A stretch of DNA of 64,000 nucleotides from Pseudomonas proteolytica (GTDB lineage Bacteria > Pseudomonadota > Gammaproteobacteria > Pseudomonadales > Pseudomonadaceae), in contig NZ_VFEV01000008.1 in the NCBI RefSeq assembly GCF_007858275.1, positions 1 to 64,000 of the forward strand. The letters are read 5' to 3'. Numbering within the stretch: the first letter of the stretch is position 1; each line of letters begins with the position of its first letter. This document shows, piece after piece, positions 60,746 through 64,000 of this stretch. A program made the position numbers and the translations under genes. Below the pieces are notes generated by a model that was not told the DNA's origin, did not search any database, and saw nothing but the letters and a program-made list of their open reading frames with translations.

Positions 60746-60746
60746 G

Positions 60747-61229
60747 TCAGGCCAGGGCTTTTTCGATGGCTTGGACGATCGCGGTGTCTTCTGGCGCAGT
60801 GCGCGGGGAGAAACGCGCCAAAACCCGCCCATCCTTGCCCAGCAGGAACTTCTCGAAATTCCAGGTGATATCCCCGGGAAACTCGGCGCCCTCGCCCGCG
60901 AGCAAGCGATATAACTGATGGCGCTCGGGGCCGTTCACATCCAGCTTGCTGCCCAATGGAAAGGTCACCCCGTAGTTGAGGCTGCAAAATTCGCGGATTT
61001 CTTCCTCCGTTCCCGGCTCCTGGCCTGCAAACTGATTGCACGGCAGGCCCAGCACGGTAAACCCCTGATCCTTGTATAGCTGGTAGAGGTTTTCCAGCGC
61101 CGCATATTGCGGGGTCAGCCCACATTTGGAGGCGACATTGACCACCAGCACGACTTGCCCTTTATAGGGCGCCAGAGGCAGCTCCTGACCATCCAGGGCT
61201 TTGAGTTTAAGGTCGTGGAAAGCACTCAT
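60747..61229 (-). CDS. Glutathione peroxidase
   Basis: A 160-residue thiol peroxidase. The peroxidatic Cys36 in NVASKCGLTPQY, LGLPCNQFAGQEP and WNFEKFL give the family's motifs. The ATG at 61229 has GGAG upstream. Confidence 0.93.
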   Translation of the reverse strand: MSAFHDLKLKALDGQELPLAPYKGQVVLVVNVASKCGLTPQYAALENLYQLYKDQGFTVLGLPCNQFAGQEPGTEEEIREFCSLNYGVTFPLGSKLDVNGPERHQLYRLLAGEGAEFPGDITWNFEKFLLGKDGRVLARFSPRTAPEDTAIVQAIEKALA

Positions 61230-61310
61230 GACACACTCCAGGTTTCCCATATTCTGGTTAACGGCATTTCGAGATTACAGCCGCCAAGTCGGCAAGAATA
61301 GCCGCCAATC

Positions 61311-61340
61311 AAAAAAGGCGCCCGAAGGCGCCTTTCTTTT
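61311..61340 (-). terminator. Terminator after slyD-like gene
   Basis: AAAGGCGCC/GGCGCCTTT with As on the plus-strand left side ends the minus-strand transcript. Confidence 0.82.
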
Positions 61341-61365
61341 CAACTGACCGGCCGTAGCCCGTCAA

Positions 61366-61851
61366 TCAATGGTGGTGACCACCTTCGCCGTGCACGTGGC
61401 CGTGAGCCACTTCTTCCTGGGATGCGTCGCGGATGGCAACGATCTTGACCTGGAAGTTCAGGCGCTGGCCGGCCAGCGGGTGGTTGCCGTCGACGGTGAC
61501 GTCGTCGCCATCCAGGTCGCGGATGGTCACGATCTGCATCTGGCCGTCCGGCGCGGAGGCGTGGAACTGCATGCCCACTTCCAGTTCGTCGACGCCTTCG
61601 AACATGCTGCGGCTCAGGGTGCTGACCAGTTCGGCCGAGTACTCGCCATAGGCATCTTCAGGTTCGATGGCAACGGTCAGCTCATCACCAACCTCTTTGC
61701 CTTCCAGGGCCTTTTCCAGGCCCGGGATGATGTTACCTGCGCCTTGCAGGTAGACCAGCGGCGCGCCGCCGGCGGAGCTGTCGATGACCTCACCAGCGTC
61801 GTTGGTCAGGGTATAGTCAATGGAGACAGCCTTGTTGGCGGCGATCGGCAT
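61366..61851 (-). CDS. slyD: FKBP-type peptidyl-prolyl isomerase, SlyD-like
   Basis: A 161-residue FKBP with the IF (chaperone) insert. Marks are VSIDYTLTNDAGEVIDSS, GNIIPGLEKALEGKEVGDE and PEDAYGEY. The His-rich tail (HGHVHGEGGHHH) can bind Ni or Zn, as in SlyD. The start at 61851 is chosen from the family pattern. Confidence 0.92.
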   Translation of the reverse strand: MPIAANKAVSIDYTLTNDAGEVIDSSAGGAPLVYLQGAGNIIPGLEKALEGKEVGDELTVAIEPEDAYGEYSAELVSTLSRSMFEGVDELEVGMQFHASAPDGQMQIVTIRDLDGDDVTVDGNHPLAGQRLNFQVKIVAIRDASQEEVAHGHVHGEGGHHH

Positions 61852-61864
61852 GGGGCGAGACCTT

Positions 61865-62158
61865 TTGCATAAGAATGAAGAACGGACAAGTCTAAACAAG
61901 GATTTGCCCGAAAGCGAACACAACCCGGACAGACGGAGTCGATCCAGTGACTCGACGGTCGTCGGATTTCATCAGGACGCGGACGGCCACTGGGTCGCCA
62001 CGCTGTCCTGCGGCCATACGCAGCACCTACGGCACCAACCGCCCTGGCAATCCCGGGGCTGGGTGCTGGATGCGGCGCAACGCCTGGCAAAAATAGGCCA
62101 ACCCTTTGCCTGTGGCTGGTGTGCGCAGCGCCCGGATAACGATACCCTTGGCAGCTGA
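61865..62158 (+). CDS. DUF3565 protein
   Basis: A small conserved protein with a Cys/His cluster (SCGHTQHLRHQPPW … CGWC) that is likely a metal site. The domain begins near residue 34. The start is uncertain: TTG at 61865 is given, with ATG at 61850 or 61820 as alternatives overlapping the slyD start. Confidence 0.65.
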   Translation: MHKNEERTSLNKDLPESEHNPDRRSRSSDSTVVGFHQDADGHWVATLSCGHTQHLRHQPPWQSRGWVLDAAQRLAKIGQPFACGWCAQRPDNDTLGS

Positions 62159-62218
62159 TTCCCGGTCGACGCGCAGCCATAGCGCATCACCGAAGCCATG
62201 CACCTTCAGAGAATTCGC

Positions 62219-64000
62219 ATGCAGACTTTTTTTATCGCGCCCACCGACTTTGGTGTGGGTCTGACCTCCATCAGCCTTGGGCTGGTGCGTACCCTTGAAC
62301 GGGCCGGGCTGAAAGTCGGGTTTTTCAAGCCCATTGCCCAGCCCCATCCCGGCGACACGGGGCCTGAGCGCTCCACCGAGTTGGTGGCCCGTACCCATGG
62401 CCTGAAACCACCGCAGCCACTGGGCCTGGCCCATGTCGAGCGGATGCTCGGCGATGGCCAGCTGGATGAGTTGCTCGAAGAGATCATCACCCTTTACCAA
62501 CAGGCCGCCGTGGGCAAGGACGTGCTGATTGTCGAGGGCATGGTGCCGACCCGCAGCGCCAGCTATGCGGCACGGGTCAACCTGCACCTGGCAAAAAGCC
62601 TGGATGCCGAAGTCATCCTGGTCTCGGCCCCGGAAAACGAAGTGCTGACCGAACTGTCCGGGCGTGTGGAATTGCAGGCGCAACTGTTCGGTGGCCCGAA
62701 AGACCCGAAAGTGCTCGGCGTGATTCTCAACAAAGTGCAGACCGACGAGAGCATGGAGGCCTTCGCCGCCCGTCTCAAGGAGCATTCGCCGCTGCTGCGC
62801 AGTGGCGATTTCCGCCTGCTCGGCTGCATCCCGTTCCAGCCCGAGCTCAACGCCCCGCGCACCCGTGACGTGGCCGACCTGATGGGCGCGCAAGTGCTCA
62901 ACGCAGGCGACTATGAAACCCGGCGCATGAGCAAAATCATCATCTGCGCGCGCACCATGCGCAACACCGTGGAGCTGCTCAAGCCCGGCGTGCTGGTGGT
63001 GACACCGGGGGATCGCGACGACATCATCCTCGCCGTCAGCCTGGCGGCGATCAATGGCGTGCCCCTGGCCGGCCTGCTGCTGACCAGCGACACCCTGCCT
63101 GACCCACGGATCATGGAGCTGTGCCGTGGTGCATTCCAGGCCGGGTTGCCGGTGCTGTCGGTGAGCACCGGATCCTATGACACCGCCAACCAGCTCAACA
63201 GCCTGAACAAGGAAATCCCGATTGATGACCGCGAACGTGCGGAGATCATCACCGATTTCGTCGCCAGTCACCTGGATGCGCGCTGGCTGCACCAGCGTTG
63301 CGGTACACCACGGGAGATGCGCCTGTCGCCGGCGGTGTTCCGCTACCAGTTGATCCAGCGCGCCCAGGCCGCCAACAAGCGCATCGTGCTGCCCGAAGGC
63401 AGCGAGCCGTTGACCGTGCAAGCCGCCGCCATCTGCCAGGCCCGCGGCATTGCCCGTTGCGTGCTGCTGGCCAAGCCGGCCGACGTCGAGGCCGTGGCCC
63501 GCGCCCATGGCATCGAACTGCCCGAAGGCCTGGAAATTCTTGACCCGGACCTGATCCGCCAGCGCTACGTCGAGCCGATGGTGGCGCTGCGCAAGAGCAA
63601 AAGCCTCAACGCGCCGATGGCCGAGCAGCAACTGGAAGACACCGTGGTGATCGCTACCATGATGCTGGCGCTGGATGAGGTGGATGGGCTGGTGTCCGGG
63701 GTGATCCACTCCACCGCCAATACCATCCGCCCTGCATTGCAGCTGATTAAAACGGCGCCGGGTTGCACCCTGGTGTCGTCGGTGTTTTTCATGCTGTTTC
63801 CCGAGCAGGTGCTGGTCTACGGCGACTGCGTGATGAACCCGCACCCCAGCGCCGCGGAGCTGGCGGAAATCGCCCTGCAAAGCGCCGACTCGGCCGCCGC
63901 CTTCGGCATTACCCCGCGCGTGGCGATGATCAGCTATTCCAGCGGTGACTCGGCCAGTGGCGAGGAAGTGGAAAAAGTCCGCGAGGCCACCCTGTTGGCC
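62219..64000 (+). CDS. pta: Phosphate acetyltransferase, 3'-partial
   Basis: Pta interconverts acetyl-CoA and acetyl phosphate. The frame runs open to the window edge (594 codons). The N-terminal part has MQTFFIAPTDFGVGLTSISL and DRTT-like regulatory blocks (KVLGVILNKVQ), and the catalytic domain shows STANTIRPALQLIK and SYSSGDSASGEEVEKV. Complete Pseudomonas Pta has about 700 residues, so about 100 are missing beyond the edge. Confidence 0.95.
   Translation, partial: MQTFFIAPTDFGVGLTSISLGLVRTLERAGLKVGFFKPIAQPHPGDTGPERSTELVARTHGLKPPQPLGLAHVERMLGDGQLDELLEEIITLYQQAAVGKDVLIVEGMVPTRSASYAARVNLHLAKSLDAEVILVSAPENEVLTELSGRVELQAQLFGGPKDPKVLGVILNKVQTDESMEAFAARLKEHSPLLRSGDFRLLGCIPFQPELNAPRTRDVADLMGAQVLNAGDYETRRMSKIIICARTMRNTVELLKPGVLVVTPGDRDDIILAVSLAAINGVPLAGLLLTSDTLPDPRIMELCRGAFQAGLPVLSVSTGSYDTANQLNSLNKEIPIDDRERAEIITDFVASHLDARWLHQRCGTPREMRLSPAVFRYQLIQRAQAANKRIVLPEGSEPLTVQAAAICQARGIARCVLLAKPADVEAVARAHGIELPEGLEILDPDLIRQRYVEPMVALRKSKSLNAPMAEQQLEDTVVIATMMLALDEVDGLVSGVIHSTANTIRPALQLIKTAPGCTLVSSVFFMLFPEQVLVYGDCVMNPHPSAAELAEIALQSADSAAAFGITPRVAMISYSSGDSASGEEVEKVREATLLA

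Noticed and set aside
62027..63880. Long open frame antisense to pta
   Set aside because: Pta is clearly coded on the plus strand; the antisense frame is a shadow.

Overview
The window reads as a Pseudomonas chromosome, most likely of the P. fluorescens group. Signs are the high-GC coding style from about 29.7 kb on, Pseudomonas-type REP-like repeats (arms such as TGTGGGAGCGGGCTTG), and core genes in familiar order (hmgA-fahA-maiA, trxB, cysZ, pta). It has two parts: a mobile island (1 to about 29.7 kb) and core chromosome (about 29.7 to 64 kb).

Island, 1-29.7 kb. The left end (1-3.6 kb) is patchy: a truncated HEPN/Abi-family gene, a hypothetical gene divergent from an XRE regulator, a DUF2384 (ParS/MbcA-type) antitoxin-like gene, an AbrB/MazE-like gene and a scrap resembling a sensor kinase tail. 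The body (3.7-23.7 kb) is a Zn/Cd/Co resistance cluster: eptA, a zinc-ribbon protein, czcD, a DUF3147 gene, czcRS, an OprO/OprP-type porin, a P1B-4-like metal ATPase, two DUF2790 genes, czcCBA, an OprD-family porin and a second czcR without a kinase. A TTAC-N6-GTAA type palindrome, close to the published CopR box, recurs in the main intergenic regions and suggests one shared metal regulon. The right end (23.9-29.6 kb) is AT-rich and carries a co-directional operon of three tyrosine recombinases plus a small HTH/coiled-coil protein. It abuts a 5'-truncated yebG, so the island appears to have inserted into yebG.

Core, 29.7-64 kb. First come a leucine-dehydrogenase-like gene (its usual catalytic Lys reads Asn) and a SirB1-family gene, then the homogentisate operon hmgA-fahA-maiA-MFS with divergent hmgR. 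Next is a MalT-like LuxR regulator with DUF1329 and DUF1302 envelope proteins, then an SDR, an alpha/beta hydrolase and a class II aldolase. lrgAB follows with a divergent LysR regulator, then a MioC-type flavodoxin. A short LOV photoreceptor, a PilZ-like protein and a LitR/CarH-type MerR regulator lie beside ABM-folM-folX-DUF1244-hopJ, which looks like a light-responsive pterin locus. Last come trxB, cysZ, a di-haem peroxidase, a glycosyltransferase, an OYE-family reductase, a glutathione peroxidase, a SlyD-like FKBP, a DUF3565 gene and pta, which runs off the right edge.

Most promising for follow-up: the LOV/LitR locus, the recombinase operon in yebG, the metal-box regulon with a 49-residue His/Cys-rich small ORF, and a double-hairpin leader before one DUF2790 gene.
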